Shown here piece by piece: positions 36,541 through 49,530 of a stretch of 64,000 nucleotides of DNA. How positions within the stretch are numbered: position 1 is the stretch's first letter; every line of letters begins with the position of its first letter. The notes under the pieces were generated by a model that saw nothing but the letters and a program-made list of their open reading frames with translations, did not search any database and was not told the DNA's origin. The stretch spans positions 1,383,153 through 1,447,152 of the forward strand of contig CM043868.1 of the NCBI GenBank assembly GCA_023846275.1, given 5' to 3'. The stretch comes from Vanilla planifolia (Eukaryota > Streptophyta > Magnoliopsida > Asparagales > Orchidaceae). A program made the position numbers and the translations under genes.

Positions 36541-39058
36541 ACTAGTAGATAGTAGGTAGTCTTTTTATATAATTTTTTTGGTGTATATATGATTACAAGC
36601 ATTTATATTAGTATAGAGTTCAATACACGTGATATGGCATAATTTGTCTAGATTTATATTTAATACCTAGAATACAATGAGACATATGTATTGAGACATT
36701 AATATTGAAATTACTATGCTTGTACATGGAAGAACACAAGCCATTAATTACTTTCATGAATAGACATGAGTGTTGTGATTAAGCATGAAGTATAATGATA
36801 ATGAAAATAAATTAATGTGAAATAATAATATTACAATGGTACACTAGATAAATAATCATTATGCTATATGGATGATGGGTCATGATAAAATCATTTGAAA
36901 AGAAATGGCTAATATCTATGTGAAGGCAAAGATCTTGAAAGCTCATATGAAAGTGAAAAAGTAAGCTTCGAAAAGAAAATGTAAAGGACCTGTTGTAGGT
37001 TCATCTAATAAGACAAGAGATGGAGTTTATTTACAAACAATTATGGATTTGAAAAACTAAAGGTGGCCTTGATTATCTAATGAAATAAAGGGGAGCAAGA
37101 TGTTGACCACAATAAGACAAACATGTAATTCTTAGAAAAACTACTTGTAATCAAGGGCTTGCTAATAAGAAAGAATGTTAAAGCACAATGCACATCTAGA
37201 TGCCTATTTATGCTTATGAATGATGCAACATAATATCAATGAGCCAAGTTTTGTAATGATTTGTATGTGATGGTTGTGTTATTTTTCTTTCTTAGCTTAT
37301 GATAATGGCTCAATCTATATTTAGCAACAACAATTTCAAATATATAAGATGAATATCGTAGGACATAAGGAACTTTGTGATTTGCATACATGAGGCATAT
37401 AGTAGCTTGTCATAGTAGGAAAATAAAAATGTAATTTACTTTCTTAGATAACACAATGTAATGTAATATTTTTGTTATACCAATTGTATGAGCATTTACA
37501 TGAAGTTATTATTTTTGTTGTAAAATAATATTTCACTTTTCATTTCAAATATGGCATGTACTCTTTTTGTATCTTTCAATTTTTTTTAAATAGAAAAGGC
37601 ATTGGATGGACAAATACATGAGAAATGAATTTGAACAAATGTATGTATGTAAAAGAAGAGTATAGTTGTATGTGAAAGTAAGTGAAGGCCTAGGATCAAC
37701 GTTAGACAACATAGCTATCATTTGAAGATGAATTTTTGGAGTCATCTTGTTACAAACAAAAACCTATGATTTAACCTTAAGAAGCAAAATGTCTCATTAA
37801 GTGGTGAGTTGATGAGTGTGTGCATACACATTAGTACATCTCACATACAAACTCAATTGAAAGATTTCCATAAAGTTTCAAAAAAATAAAAAATCTTGGA
37901 TCTTTTTGCAATATAATGCATTTATACATTACAAATATTTTATCCTTACATGATCAATTTAAGATATCTTTGTTCCAAAATTTTCATATTGCTACATAAG
38001 ATATCAAATAATGATAGACAATTTAAAATGAAAAAGGATCTCCATTTAACAATATGTTTTGGAGGGGGATTAGACCACCAAACTCATAATCCAATGTTAT
38101 TATCATAATATTCAAATAAAAAAAATTGTTTTATTTAACAATAATCATACCATCTAATGATTAGTTTGATGGTCAAGGGATCAGACCATTTAACAAATGA
38201 TTTGTTGCTTTAAAAAGATCAGGCTTGATTTGATAGATTGCTAGATACTTTGATTGGGTGGTTTGATGTTTTGATCAAATCATTGAATGAAAATAATGAT
38301 AGTATATAACAATCAACAAAGATTCTCATATCACCTTAAATTTAGTTTAAACAAATCTTAAATGATGCCAATATCATTGCTAAATCACTAAACTATTCCT
38401 TGGTTATAAATACACCATTCTAAATCCTAATTTAAGGTTAGCCAATAATGAACCATTATTGAAACTCATAAAGTCATATTGACTACCTTGATTTTCCTTG
38501 TAATTATTAGAATCATTTGTGCTAAAATAAGTTGCAATCTTCATAAGATAGTGAAACCTACTATGTTGTATTGTAGCAATCTCATCAAAGCAAACTAGTA
38601 TTATCTTTTAATACCAATTTATACTACATTTCAAAAGTTGCCCAAGATCATTTCTCTTGCTAAGTTGTATAATTGAGCTTGTAATCTTGTTGTGAGTTTC
38701 ATTTTGCTTTTGCTAAGAAATCTATTGCAAGGCTTATTGTGGCAAAGCTATTTTGGGAACTATTTTTTAAAGTACTATTTCATTACAAACTAGAAGATTG
38801 CTAAAAAAATGTTTTGTTACAACTTAGGTGAATACTTGCATGAGAAAATGCAATGCAATAAGCTATGCATATACAACTACTATAATGATTCACCAGGATA
38901 TAATTAAAAATGTTTTGAACTATTTTCATTTTTGAACAATCATGAGTGATCCAATGAAGTGCTTGAATGATAGTTGCCACCAAGTTGAATAAATATCTAG
39001 TATGAGGGAGTTCTTCATAATATACAATCACCTATTATGTTGAGCTAATCAAAGTGTA
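36541..39058. other. Unassigned AT-rich stretch
   Basis: No domain, LTR pair or RNA gene was recognised. Short words such as 'gatcaaa' and 'tgatttgat' recur near 38.15-38.3 kb without clear periodicity. Confidence 0.4.
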
Positions 39059-39490
39059 GGGCTGATAATGGTACTTTACCTCATTTACTGGTCAAACATG
39101 CTCCTTTAGACATGTTTGATCCATGATCAACTAGTGACAAGGGATTTCTTTGTATCATATGATATGTTATTTGGTTAAGGAAATTAATGGACAAGGCTAA
39201 TAATGGTATTGTATCATGCTAATAACTAAATTTTCTTTATCAAACATGCCTAATCCATGTAGAATAGGAAAGGTGTACATGTACAACTCTTTATCAAAGT
39301 AGTAACAAGTCATATACATCAATTTTGAATGCTTCTTATGATGTTGGAGATGGAACTATTTGATCGAACTATGCCAAGAGTCAAATATTTGACATCAAAC
39401 ATGTCCAATCCATGATCAATTGTTAATAATGAATTTCTTTGTATCACAAAATCGATTATTAAGAGATATTTAGGACATTTTTAGCATTCA
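39059..39490. repeat. Degenerate tandem repeat, about 135-155-bp unit, three copies
   Basis: The phrase 'catgtttgatccatgatcaa' at 39111, 'catgcctaatccatg' at 39245 and 'catgtccaatccatgatcaa' at 39400 mark three units. In the first and third units, 'atttctttgtatca' follows about 35 bases later. The first and middle units share 'aataatggta' before the mark. Units are strongly diverged. Confidence 0.65.
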
Positions 39491-40589
39491 TTTTAAAAAA
39501 TTGTTGTATGCTTTTTTTGCTCAATGATTTTGTAGGAACTTTTGTTCCAACATGATCCTTTTAGATCTTCAAGAGAGTTTTACCTTTCTATAATATCTAA
39601 GTGGTTTGAGATGTTAGAATCATATTCTTTCATGGTAAGGGTGGTTGTAGGCTCACTATTTTGAGCCAAACCACTTTAAAATCTTATTTTCTTTACTTTT
39701 TTCATACACCACGCAATTTGTTTTGAAATTAAGTAAAGATCTTTCCAAATACTGCAATCTTAATTGTGTTTTCTCCTCCTCCTCTCCCCATTTTGTATGT
39801 TTAATAAGTGGCACGTATTCCAACAATATTGTCCTTCTATCAGTCAAGATAATTCATTTGTTACAAAAGAAGTGTTGACACAATTGATGAAAAAAAAGAT
39901 AGCATAGAGATATATTTCGAAGTTGAAGGGATGTTGTTTCTTTACTTCTTCACTAAAGTTTCAAAGCTTGTACTCACATGATGAAAATTTTTGAAGTGTA
40001 ATATGTACTTATAACTTCTTATCAAGTTTATAATACATTATAATAAATATATGTAAAAAGCAAAGAAAAACCAAGACAAATTAAGACAACGTTAATATCG
40101 TACCAAAAAAGTTATGATTCTTATAACCATTAAGAATTTCATGTCTTTAAAAAAATAGTTTCCACTGATTTAACAAACTCACTTAGGTGGAACCATCTAA
40201 AAATATTTAAAGCAATATTTACCAACTACCCTCCTACTTTTTTGACCTTCTTACTTTGGATGAATGTAATATCATCCATAGTCCATACTTGAGTATCACA
40301 TGAATTTAACACCACTACATATATATGAGATAAATATGCACATGTACAAATCAATAGTTATTTACATATCACATGGCTTACTAACCACCTATAGTATTTT
40401 ACAATGTTGTAGTATCCACCATTATTAGCTTATCATCATTAAGTCTTTATGTTACCTTTATGTGACTCTTCACCACCTAGGCTTTATTACACCTCTATAT
40501 TACTCACCATCATTTAAGAATTATTAAACTTTTATATCACTTATCACCATCCAAGATTTATTACACTTTTACATGACTTATTGTACCCC
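39491..40589. other. Unassigned stretch before the copia 5' LTR
   Basis: A 63-residue minus-strand open frame at 39656-39847 is unusually rich in charged residues (WGEEEEKTQLRLQYLE) but matches no family I recognise. The upstream limit of the copia LTR may lie within this stretch. Confidence 0.35.
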
Positions 40590-40978
40590 TTATTTGCATG
40601 TTTTACTTGTGATTTATAGTTTCATATATGAATCATATTATAAAATCATATAAAACAAAATCCATAGACTTGTGCCATATAAGCTTTTATAAGTGAGTAG
40701 TGGAACATTATGGCTATGTATTATTTAGCACCATGGTTTATTATTGTAAGCATTTACAACTAAGATTGCAAGGTGAACCCCTATCAACATGGAAAAAAAA
40801 GTGTGATTTGCAAAGGTTACCTCTATCTAATATGGTGAAAGAGTGTGACTTTAATAATGGAATCCTGGTCGAATTGATTGGTAGTGGATGTAGGCATAAG
40901 TTATGCTAAACCATCTAATAATCTATTTGTTTCTCTTATTTTTCTTTATTATTATGTAATTTATCATATTTTTGATTT

Positions 40979-41031
<53 letters not shown>

Positions 41032-41233
41032 CAAAATCTTTTTTATCAAAGCATATAATATTTTATTAAAAAATATTTTTTTGTTTTTTCTTCTTACATT
41101 TTATTTAATAAAATTATTAATTTGATGGTTTTACTATTGCCAACTTTTCATATAAGAAAAGGTTTTCAAAATAGTGAAAATGTCAAAAAACAATTTGTCC
41201 CCCCTCTTGTGCATTAGCTTGGCACAAATTACA
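40590..41233 (+). repeat. 5' LTR of the plus-strand copia element
   Basis: This aligns with 44560-45184. Shared blocks are 'atagacttgtgccatata' near 40666 against 44620, 'gtaggcataagttatgc' near 40890 against 44845, and the terminal 'tagcttggcacaaattaca' against 'tagcttaacacatattaca'. It contains a 45-bp AT run absent from its partner. Confidence 0.8.
40983..41027. repeat. AT microsatellite within the copia 5' LTR
   Basis: Forty-five bases of uninterrupted alternating A and T. The matching place in the 3' LTR (near 44940) has none, so it grew after insertion. Confidence 0.95.
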
Positions 41234-41238
41234 TTAAG

Positions 41239-41250
41239 TGGTATCAAAGC
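41239..41250 (+). promoter_or_regulatory. Primer-binding site (initiator tRNA-Met type)
   Basis: TGGTATCAAAGC, one base different from the plant consensus TGGTATCAGAGC, lies five bases after the LTR end at 41233. Sequence and position agree. Confidence 0.85.
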
Positions 41251-41339
41251 CAGTCACATTGAGAATAGAAATTTTTAAGAAAAGATTCTATTTTTTTCAT
41301 TTCTTGTGTATAGTGAATTATTATTTATATTGTTGACTT

Positions 41340-42490
41340 CAAAGTTTTACCTAAGTTTAAAGGTCAAAACTTTGATTTATGGAAAAATGAATTTAAAAGT
41401 TTTTTTCATTATTAATGTTCATTTATGGTTATTATTGGAACATCATTTTATTGTTTCAAATGATTTTGATGGGCATTCTAGAAGTTTAAGAAAGAGAAAT
41501 GCTAATGAAATAAATTATCTTTATCTTTGCTTTGCCTCAACAAATTAGAATTAATATATGTCATCTGAAAACTTGGTTTGAGGCTATATAGTAACTAGAG
41601 AATTTATATGACAAATAAGTTATGTATTCAACCCAAGATAAGAATCAGATAAGAAATCAAAAGATGAATAAATAGAGAAAGAAGAAGAGAGAAACTTTAT
41701 GCACCACAAACAAAACTCTTCATTTTAAGGTGCATAACATTCTCTTTTTTTTAATATTGATACTCACATTGTTAGTGATGATGAATTATTTATTTCTATT
41801 AATGATCTATAGTTGAACATAATAAATTGATTAAGTTGTATGCTAGGCTTAAAGCGAAATATGGAAAATAAGAGCATCATGTATACTCATTAGAAAAGCA
41901 ATACAATGAGCTTAAAATTAGAAATGAATAGTCTTAAAGTGATTTACTTTTGCAGGTTACTAATTTGAGTACTTTACAAAGTAAATTTAATGAATGTGTT
42001 ACATCTTTATCTTTTAATTATTCACATACTTATTCTTTGAAACATGAAAATGTTTCTTTGAGAGAAGAAATTTCTATTTTAAAAAAATAATAAATAATTG
42101 CTTGATAGAAAAAGAGTTAAACGATTTGAGAAAAATGTTTGCTAATATACCTTCATGTGTTTCTACTTCATATGTTTATCCTTATTCATATATTCCATTA
42201 CATGCTCCAACTTTTACATATATGAATAGAAACAATAATATTGTGAAGCAGGTTCTAATGTCACATCTCATTTGGCTCAAAGATATAGATTGAAATGTTC
42301 ATAAGTACATGTGAATGATAACAAAAGTTATACTATTCTACATGCTCAGACATGCTTCATCATATAACTCTATGGCAAAAAATAGTCCTACTTTATATAC
42401 TTTTCATTTCCATGCTAAATCTCATCTTGCATGTAATTATTATGATAAGCATGGGCATATTTCATATGATTGCCCAATTAAGAAAAACTG
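41340..42490 (+). pseudogene. Gag of the plus-strand copia element (fossil)
   Basis: KFKGQNFDLWKNEFKSFF near 41355-41410 matches the copia gag start 'F.G.NY..WK..M..FL'. CNYYDKHGHISYDCPIKK near 42430-42490 is the CCHC knuckle, clear though degraded. A region in between (42102-42293 frame) gives a tyrosine-rich stretch of low complexity. Gag packages element RNA. Broken. Confidence 0.75.
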
Positions 42491-42499
42491 ATCTATATA

Positions 42500-44559
42500 A
42501 AGCAAGATAAATAAGAATAGATTCCTAAGGAAACATACAAAATTCCTTTGTATAAGCATCTCAATCATACGTTATCAAAACTGAACCCAAGATGTTTTGG
42601 GTTCTTAAATTTAAAGCTTAGGTAATTGTATTAGTGTGATTGCATAATTAGGACCTATGGAGCCAAGCCTTCCTTTATGAGTTTACATGTGACTCACTTA
42701 CAAAATATGTATAGTCCTTTTCATTAGAATAAATGGTTTAATCTTTTTAGTAGTTTAGCTAGAATTATTCACTATCTCTTTAAGGAAATTCGATAGATCA
42801 TGTCCATATGTAGCTTGAATGTCAAATAGAAGTCTACTTGGAAGAATTTTAAAAAGACGAGTGATGAAGACTATCATGTTTTGATTTTTTTTATCATGAA
42901 GAATGAGATCAAGATAGTCTTCTACATAGATTATTTAGTTGTTGATATAAGAAATATGAATCTATTTTTTGAATCAATAATGTAATATGTACTTAGTTGA
43001 ATTAATTATTACATATGTGGAAAGTGAAACTACTTTTTAGGAAGATATAAATTATAAAATCTAGAGATAAAATTTGAAAGAATTCAACTTGGTTCTCAAT
43101 GTACTAGATAATGTTTATATATTTTAAGCTCTTAGATGATTTGTTGAAAATTAAGGACACTAGTGATGGTCAGTAAAACCTAAAGATTCATCAAAAATCA
43201 AAAGAATATTTAGAAAATATCATTTTGCTATTTTTTTCCTGTTGAGATGGATTTTTAAATGTGATATTATTTGTAAAAGTATTAGATTCTTTTTATTAAA
43301 TCATTACATATTAAAACCTTTCAGAACCACACATTGTTCTAAAGTATCATTAACATCATTAAGTGATTACAAAAGGAGGAGACTTTTGTGTACCAACTTA
43401 AGGGGAGCATAAGCTAGATTTCATAGGGAGTTAATAGGTTCATCTACCTTGTTCATTCTTTATAAAAGATTCAACAATTTAGATTAAATGAATAATTTTT
43501 TCAGATGAATATTAGAATATTGTTGTTATCAGAATGAAAACTTTTTGTTTGTTTCTATCATCATGTTAAAGTTACAAATAATTTAATGGCCATCTTTGCA
43601 TTTATCTTCTTAAATGTAAATTACATCTATTTATACATCCAAAAAAACATGATAAAGTGATAGTGATCTTCTTCATATTTTTGAATAATAATTTTCATCT
43701 AGCTCTCTAGCAAAAAAGCTTTATGAAATGATAAAGATTTTCTCTACATTTATGACTAGTGCATTACATATGGCCATCCATTCTAAATAGCATGATCAAA
43801 AAGCTATGATCAATACCTTTGTGAATAGTAATATTTTACATCATCATTATCCTTACAATAATCAAATCTAATGTTCTAGATCAAACCCACTAGAATTTAA
43901 CCTAGACCCTTTAAACAAGCATTTCATCAGAGGACACTTATTCTGTCTGCCTAGATCAGATGTTGACTACTTGTCATCTTCCTTATCTGATTTCTTGCAA
44001 AGGTTATCTTTTAGGAAAGATTGTTTCTAGCTGTTGGAAGTGTTATTTTGGCATGTTTATTATGGACTATAGAAATAAGTCATTTAACAACATTTGGATT
44101 TCTTGAATCAAATTGTAAAATTCAAAAATCCTCATTAGAAGTCCAAAATTGGGTACATCGATTCTCTATGTGCTTACGAAGCTACTAATTCTTTGATTCT
44201 TGTTTCTATAGCTCACCTCTTCAATCGTTCAGTATCATTTGGATAACATTTACATTAATAGTTTAGCAAATGATTTTACCTTATTACATCAATATTTTTG
44301 GAAAAATAACAAAACAAAAAATTATAATATGATTTTTATGCTTTTCCCAAAGATGTTTTTCTCATTTTTATCTTCCTTGCTTCAACATTCTCTTCGAATG
44401 CATATCTTATTGGTGACTTCTTTATAATTGATCTTTATTTTCTTATGACCTTTTTATTCTTCCAAAAAATCATTTTAATGTCAAAACATTGTTGATTCCA
44501 CTTTTATTAGTACACGTAAATAAATTATTTGATTTAATATTTCAAAAAAAAGACTTTTA
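42500..44559. other. Internal region of the plus-strand copia element, no firm domain
   Basis: A PKMFWVLK phrase near 42590 may be the 'P...WVLDSG'-type start of protease. Two purine-rich runs, 43374-43386 (aaaggaggagac) and near 43402 (aaggggagc), look like polypurine tracts but lie far from the 3' LTR start. Pol was not recognised. Confidence 0.4.
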
Positions 44560-45184
44560 GGTTATTGCAAGTATGTTCATATGTGTATTTATATTCTTAC
44601 ATCATATTGACATAATCTATAGACCTGTACCATATATAGTTTTACAAGTGAATAGTAGAACATTGTAACAATCTATTATTTAGTATTTAGCTTCATTATT
44701 GTAAGCTTTTACAATTGAGATTATAATGGTGAATCCCTATATGTTGTGACAAAAGGGTATGGATTGTAAATATTATATCCACTTACAAGTTGAAAGAGAG
44801 GGGCTTTGATTGTAGAATCCAAGTCGAGTTGATTTGGGATGAATATAGGCACGAGTTACACCGAACCACTTAAAATCCATTTGTCTCTTTTATGTTTCTT
44901 TGTTATTATACAACTTATGTCATTTCTTTTATCTAACAATATTTAATTAAGAAAGATATATTAAAAATTTATAAAAATCATTTTTTAGTATAAAACATTT
45001 TATTAAAAAGTATTTTTAAAATAACAAAATTTGTATTTTCTTTTCACATTTTTATTTAGCAAAATTATTAAATCGATGGTTTTATGATTGTTATTTTTCA
45101 TTTAGGAAAAGGTTTTCAAAATAAAACAATGTTTAAAAGTGCAATTAATCCCTCCTCTAATACAATAGCTTAACACATATTACA
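44560..45184 (+). repeat. 3' LTR of the plus-strand copia element
   Basis: Partner of 40590-41233, aligned through its whole length. It ends at 45184 with 'cacatattaca'. The start is not a clean TG and is placed by alignment only. Confidence 0.8.
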
Positions 45185-45779
45185 TCCCTATTAACCATTT
45201 TTCTAAACTCATTATACATGTCCAATTGCCAAACCATATTGGTATATCCCATAGTAATCATTTCTTGAAAAATGGATTGGTTGAAAGATCACTATTGCAC
45301 CCCTCCAAAACCTAACCATACTTGTAAAATTAGCTTATTGTATGGTATGATCCTCCATAGACCTAGGTATCTTATTGAATGTACTAGGATAACAACCCAT
45401 CACCAGTTCCAATTATGCTGATCATACAAACATAATCAATTTGATCATCTTGTACAATCATTATGGCTAAAGAAAAAAAAGGACACTTAACCAAGACATT
45501 GCTAATGCCATGAAATCTATTCTCCATCACACTTAAACTATCAAATACATGATTTCAAAAGACAAATCAGTTAGAAACATAATTTAAAGTATTAATCCTT
45601 CATGAATAATGCAAAAAAAAAACTATCTTTTTCCTTAAGTTCTTCCTTCCCCTAACTTGGTCTTTTAATCCCCCTAAGAATCCAAGCCAAATCTAATTTA
45701 ATTACCTATCTTCTCTACTCCATGAGCTCTCCTTTCCTCTATCTTCCATCACATGTGGTTTCAAGATTATGTCAAATGC
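45185..45779. other. Unassigned; probably continuation of the minus-strand copia integrase/RT zone
   Basis: Located where the pol of the minus-strand copia element should continue. The minus strand shows no motif I trust. Confidence 0.35.
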
Positions 45780-46603
45780 ACATAAGAGACACGACTAATT
45801 CTTTTATTAAACAAAAGAATTATTGTAATATTATTATTTTCATTTTTTGTCTTTAAAAATTCATAAAGAATTCAAAACAACCTCCAAAAATTATAAGTAC
45901 CTATGGACACCATAGGTCAATACCTTTATGCTCAAAATTTGGATCCAACTATTATCATCTTGACATACGTTTCAATGCTCCCACTATGGACCCCTCCATT
46001 TTTGGATCTAAATAATCTATCGAATGAATCTTTTTTATGGATGTATTTTAGTTTTAATTAATACATCTTTCTTTTGCTTGAATGATACCTTGGTTTGATT
46101 ACCCATTTGGTAGGATCCATAAAGAAGGTCATCAATTACCTTCAAGTTTGGTAAATACCTCACAAGATCATATTTTATAATTTTCATTAATGTATAACTG
46201 CATGAATCACAAAGCCAACAATGCCAAAGATTTACTTCACTAGATTGAGAAATAAGGCATTTAATCACACTTTCTTCTATAATCCTTAAGTCTAACATCA
46301 TGTGTTGTTCCTCCTAGAAGTTTTTACTAATAGTTTGTTGACTTTATTAATCATACAACATCTTGTACCAAATAAGACATTAAAACAAAAATCATAGATT
46401 TGGATGATGCACAATAAAGAATATTTTAAGACATTCACAATTAGGACCTTCCTAATAGATGTAGAAAAATTAATATAAATACCAATGTTGATGACTCTCT
46501 TCTTGGAGTTATCTCCTCAGGTAGCATCTCCACCATCAATTTCTTTTAATTGGGTTAACAAGTTCGAATTTCCATTCATGTTTCTCAAACACCTAATATC
46601 TAA
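45780..46603 (-). pseudogene. Protease end, pre-integrase and integrase start of the minus-strand copia element
   Basis: Minus-strand 46531-46590 reads CLRNMNGNSNLLTQLKEIDG, matching the copia phrase 'CSRHMTGD..LF..LK..DGG'. Next, in the 46301-46035 frame, LWHCWLCDSCSYTLMKIIK and LVRYLPNLK then SYQMGNQTKVSFK match the gag-pre-integrase block 'LWH.RLGH....TL.K......V.GLP...........C..GKQT..SFK'. The next 200 bases loosely fit the integrase start. Broken. Confidence 0.85.
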
Positions 46604-47938
46604 TGTCGTATGTACACCTCAATTAATATAAGAGAATCCAAAATTAGCTCAATAACACATCCACTATTGTCACACCAATTTCATAAGTTCATCGATAAAA
46701 ACTTTGGTTGTAAATTACTTCAAAAAATACTTAAAATTGAATTTTTAATTGATTTCACCATCATCATCAATAATCATTATCACAGCCATAATTGACCCGC
46801 ATGCCAAGGTGACCTGAATTTACCTGAGAATACTATTTGATCCACTCAAACTGTGTTGGCCCATTACCTACAATGACCTCCTCGATGCATTCTAACCTAC
46901 ATCAACCCATGCCAATCAGCCAGTCCTCACTGATCCACATTGTTCCACCTGACCTACATCTACTCGAAACCAAGATTAGACCCATCAACCTCTCCCCTTG
47001 CCATGTCGAATGCTCCCTGTTATTTTGCTACTCTTAATTTCACTTCTCACTATTAGTTCCATTTGAAACACACAATCTATTTGCCATCTTCTTATTTTAA
47101 TTAATTTTAGAGCTTTTAAGTCAATTTGAATTCAAAATTTTGCTTTCATAGTTTGCATTGAATTTTAGGATTTTGAAATTTCTTTTAGAATTCCAAAATG
47201 TGTCATTTGATATTTTTAAATTTTGTTTTGCATTTTTAGGTTAGACAATTATTAGTGTGTCCTTAAAGACTCTATAAATAGGGATGCTCATGAGATCATA
47301 AGGAGATGAAAATGATTGAATGATTTTTTTTTATTTTTTTACTTTCACTTTTATGGTTAAAGTATTTGTACCCAACTCTAATTGGTGAGATTCAAACTTC
47401 CCTTGTAAGAAGCAAGGATTAAAATTGAGAAGCCTTCCATTAGATGAGCTAACAACCAAAATGCCTTATTAGAAAAAAGGATCAAAGAAAAAAGATCGTC
47501 CATTTAAAAATCTAGTAATCAAACAAATTCTTGCTTCTATCAAAACCCAAAGACAAGTCATCATTCTTAAAATAGTGCACATCTTTTAACAACTTTTATT
47601 TTCTAGATAGCAATCTAAAGTTAGAGTTATTTTTTTATTAAAATACTCCTCATAAAATTTTTCTTAAATTCTTTATTTAATATATGTAAAATTTTATGCG
47701 ACAAAAATTACTTTGTAGAATTTTATATTGAATACTTAAGATGTTGCTACCTACTCAACTTAATAATCCATTCTATAGATTTAGAATGCCAATCATTGAA
47801 TAATTCTAAAATATCATACATGTTAGCTAACTCTAATTAGTTCATAGTATTTTTTCAAATTCTCTAATAATCATTTGAGCATTTTTAGTATTGTAAGCTC
47901 TAAGTTAGATCTTAATAAAAGTTTAAATCTATCTTACA
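46604..47938 (+). repeat. 5' LTR of the nested gypsy element
   Basis: The LTR starts TGTCGTATG and ends CTTACA, 1335 bp. It aligns with 50934-52165: start, the 'ttttaagtcaatttga' block, 'ctctataaata', 'gagattcaaactt', and 'taaatctat' near the end. It has a TATA box near 47271 and an internal duplication of about 60 bp shared by the partner. Confidence 0.85.
47270..47284 (+). promoter_or_regulatory. TATA box of the nested gypsy 5' LTR
   Basis: CTCTATAAATAGGG lies here, and the 3' LTR has TCTATAAATAAAGG near 51512. A TATA box kept in both LTRs, two thirds along, fits the LTR promoter. Confidence 0.65.
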
Positions 47939-47945
47939 TGAACTT

Positions 47946-47957
47946 TGATATCAAAGC
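47946..47957 (+). promoter_or_regulatory. Primer-binding site of the nested gypsy element
   Basis: TGATATCAAAGC lies eight bases after the 5' LTR end. It is two changes away from the plant initiator tRNA-Met consensus. Confidence 0.7.
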
Positions 47958-48799
47958 ATATGATTTTTTACTAATTTTTTTTTATTTATTGTATTCAACT
48001 TTGGTGTTAGAGAACATATGTTTTTATTTTATATCAATTTTTGTATTTTATAATATTATTTTTAATTAAAAAATTCATTTTTGCTTAATTTATCCATTAA
48101 AGAATTCTTAGCTAATTTTGCATATACTTTGTCTTAAGATATGGTAAAAAAATAATGATATGACTATCCATCATCTTTTTTGAAAATTATCTAATTCTAT
48201 TTAAGTGGTGATCTAACAAAAGTGAGACCTTAATCACTTCTATTTTTTTAGAAGCACAACCCATCTCTGCTTTGTGGTTTATAGTCGTGACTGCTTAGCT
48301 TTCATAGTTTTTTCATTATGAAAAATGATATCCCAAATTATTTTCTTTTCTTGATATCTTCTTATATGATAAAACTTTGAATGAGCACAAAATCTATAAG
48401 TTATATCAAATGGAAAATCAGAATCGAGAATCAATTCAAAACCAATGAAAAAATCTAAATCAATACACCCATTCTAAAAATATCCTAATCAAAAGCCAAC
48501 TCATCTAGATGGTTAGAAAAATTCTTTTAAACCAATAGTATAAATCAAATCTTAGAAGAGAAAGGGATAATAAAAAAAGAAGCACTACCTAATGATCTAA
48601 AAGAAGAAAACACTAGGGGACATAGAAACCATAGATAATATGATGATCCTTCTAATGAATCTAATCAAAATATTTATTGTAGAAATCATGATCATAAAAA
48701 AGAAATGAACTTTCAAATGAGTCAAACTAAAATAATGATCTAAACATATCTAATAAGGAGCAAAGATCTAGGAGACTTCAAGATATGGAGTATATTTCT

Positions 48800-49530
48800 A
48801 ATGGAAAACTAGATGCCTCAATTTTTTATTGTAAATATGATCTTGAAGATTACATTAACTCATAAAGTAGTGTGAATGATTACTTTGATTGGCACCAAAT
48901 GAGTGAGTGAAAAAAAATCAATTTACTAAGACTAAACTCATTGATACTGTCCATAGGTTTCTAAGAAACTTAGAGTAATAATATGCTAATAATGATGAAC
49001 AGATATCTTAAACTTAGAGAAACTTTAAGGATATATCCTAACATGTTTATTTCAATAGCCTATAATACCAAAATATTAGATAAATGTAAAGATTTTTCCA
49101 AGGTGATAGATCTGTTGAGGAGTATATTAATAAATTTGTGGATTATAAATTTAGATGTGATATAGATGAATCCAAACAAGTAGTGCTCTCCCATTTTAGG
49201 ATAAGTTTAAAGGAATGCATCCAAGCTGAACATAACTTAAGAAATATTACTCCCTTAAAGAAATCTGATCGCATAGCTAGAAATATGAAAAAAGTAGAAC
49301 TTTCTCTTTTAAGAGAAATGATGAGCCAAACCCCCTCCAAAGGCCTCATCCACTATTTCACAAACCATTCATACTTGCACTTTTTCTAGTTTATCCACCA
49401 TAATTTCTATACCTCTGAAACCTACATTATCATTCACTTCTTTACACCTTTCTTCCACCCAATCTAGAATCACTTAGTTTAAGTGTCATGAAAAGGGACA
49501 TGTAATTACTTACTACATAAAGAGATGCAC
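48800..49530 (+). pseudogene. Gag of the nested gypsy element (fossil)
   Basis: VNDYFDWHQMSE near 48865-48905 matches 'MDEYFEWH.M.E' of plant Ty3/gypsy gag. The frame at 49138-49389 gives VVLSHFRISLKECIQAEHNL, matching 'ALSRFRAGLREDLR.EL', with a heptad-like tail. FKCHEKGHV near 49475 is a zinc-knuckle remnant. Gag forms the particle shell. Broken. Confidence 0.8.

Larger units (their letters stand above)
40590..45184 (+). mobile_element. Ty1/copia element (plus strand), paired LTRs
   Basis: Two similar stretches end with 'ttacat'-type termini: 40590-41233 and about 44560-45184. They flank a primer-binding site (41239-41250) and a gag region with a CCHC-like knuckle (to about 42490). The style of gag fits plant copia elements of the SIRE kind. 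The distance between LTRs (about 3.3 kb) is short for a full copia element, and pol domains are not recognisable. The element is broken in many places. LTR divergence is large, so it is old. The upstream ends of the LTRs are uncertain. Confidence 0.75.

Noticed and set aside
40878-41069. 63-codon open frame with a long Tyr-Ile run
   Set aside because: It is the translation of the AT microsatellite in a copia LTR.
46837-47037. 66-codon proline/histidine-rich open frame
   Set aside because: It lies wholly within the 5' LTR of the nested gypsy element. The matching part of the 3' LTR does not keep the frame.
49143-49349. 68-codon minus-strand open frame
   Set aside because: It is antisense to gypsy gag, which is recognised on the plus strand.
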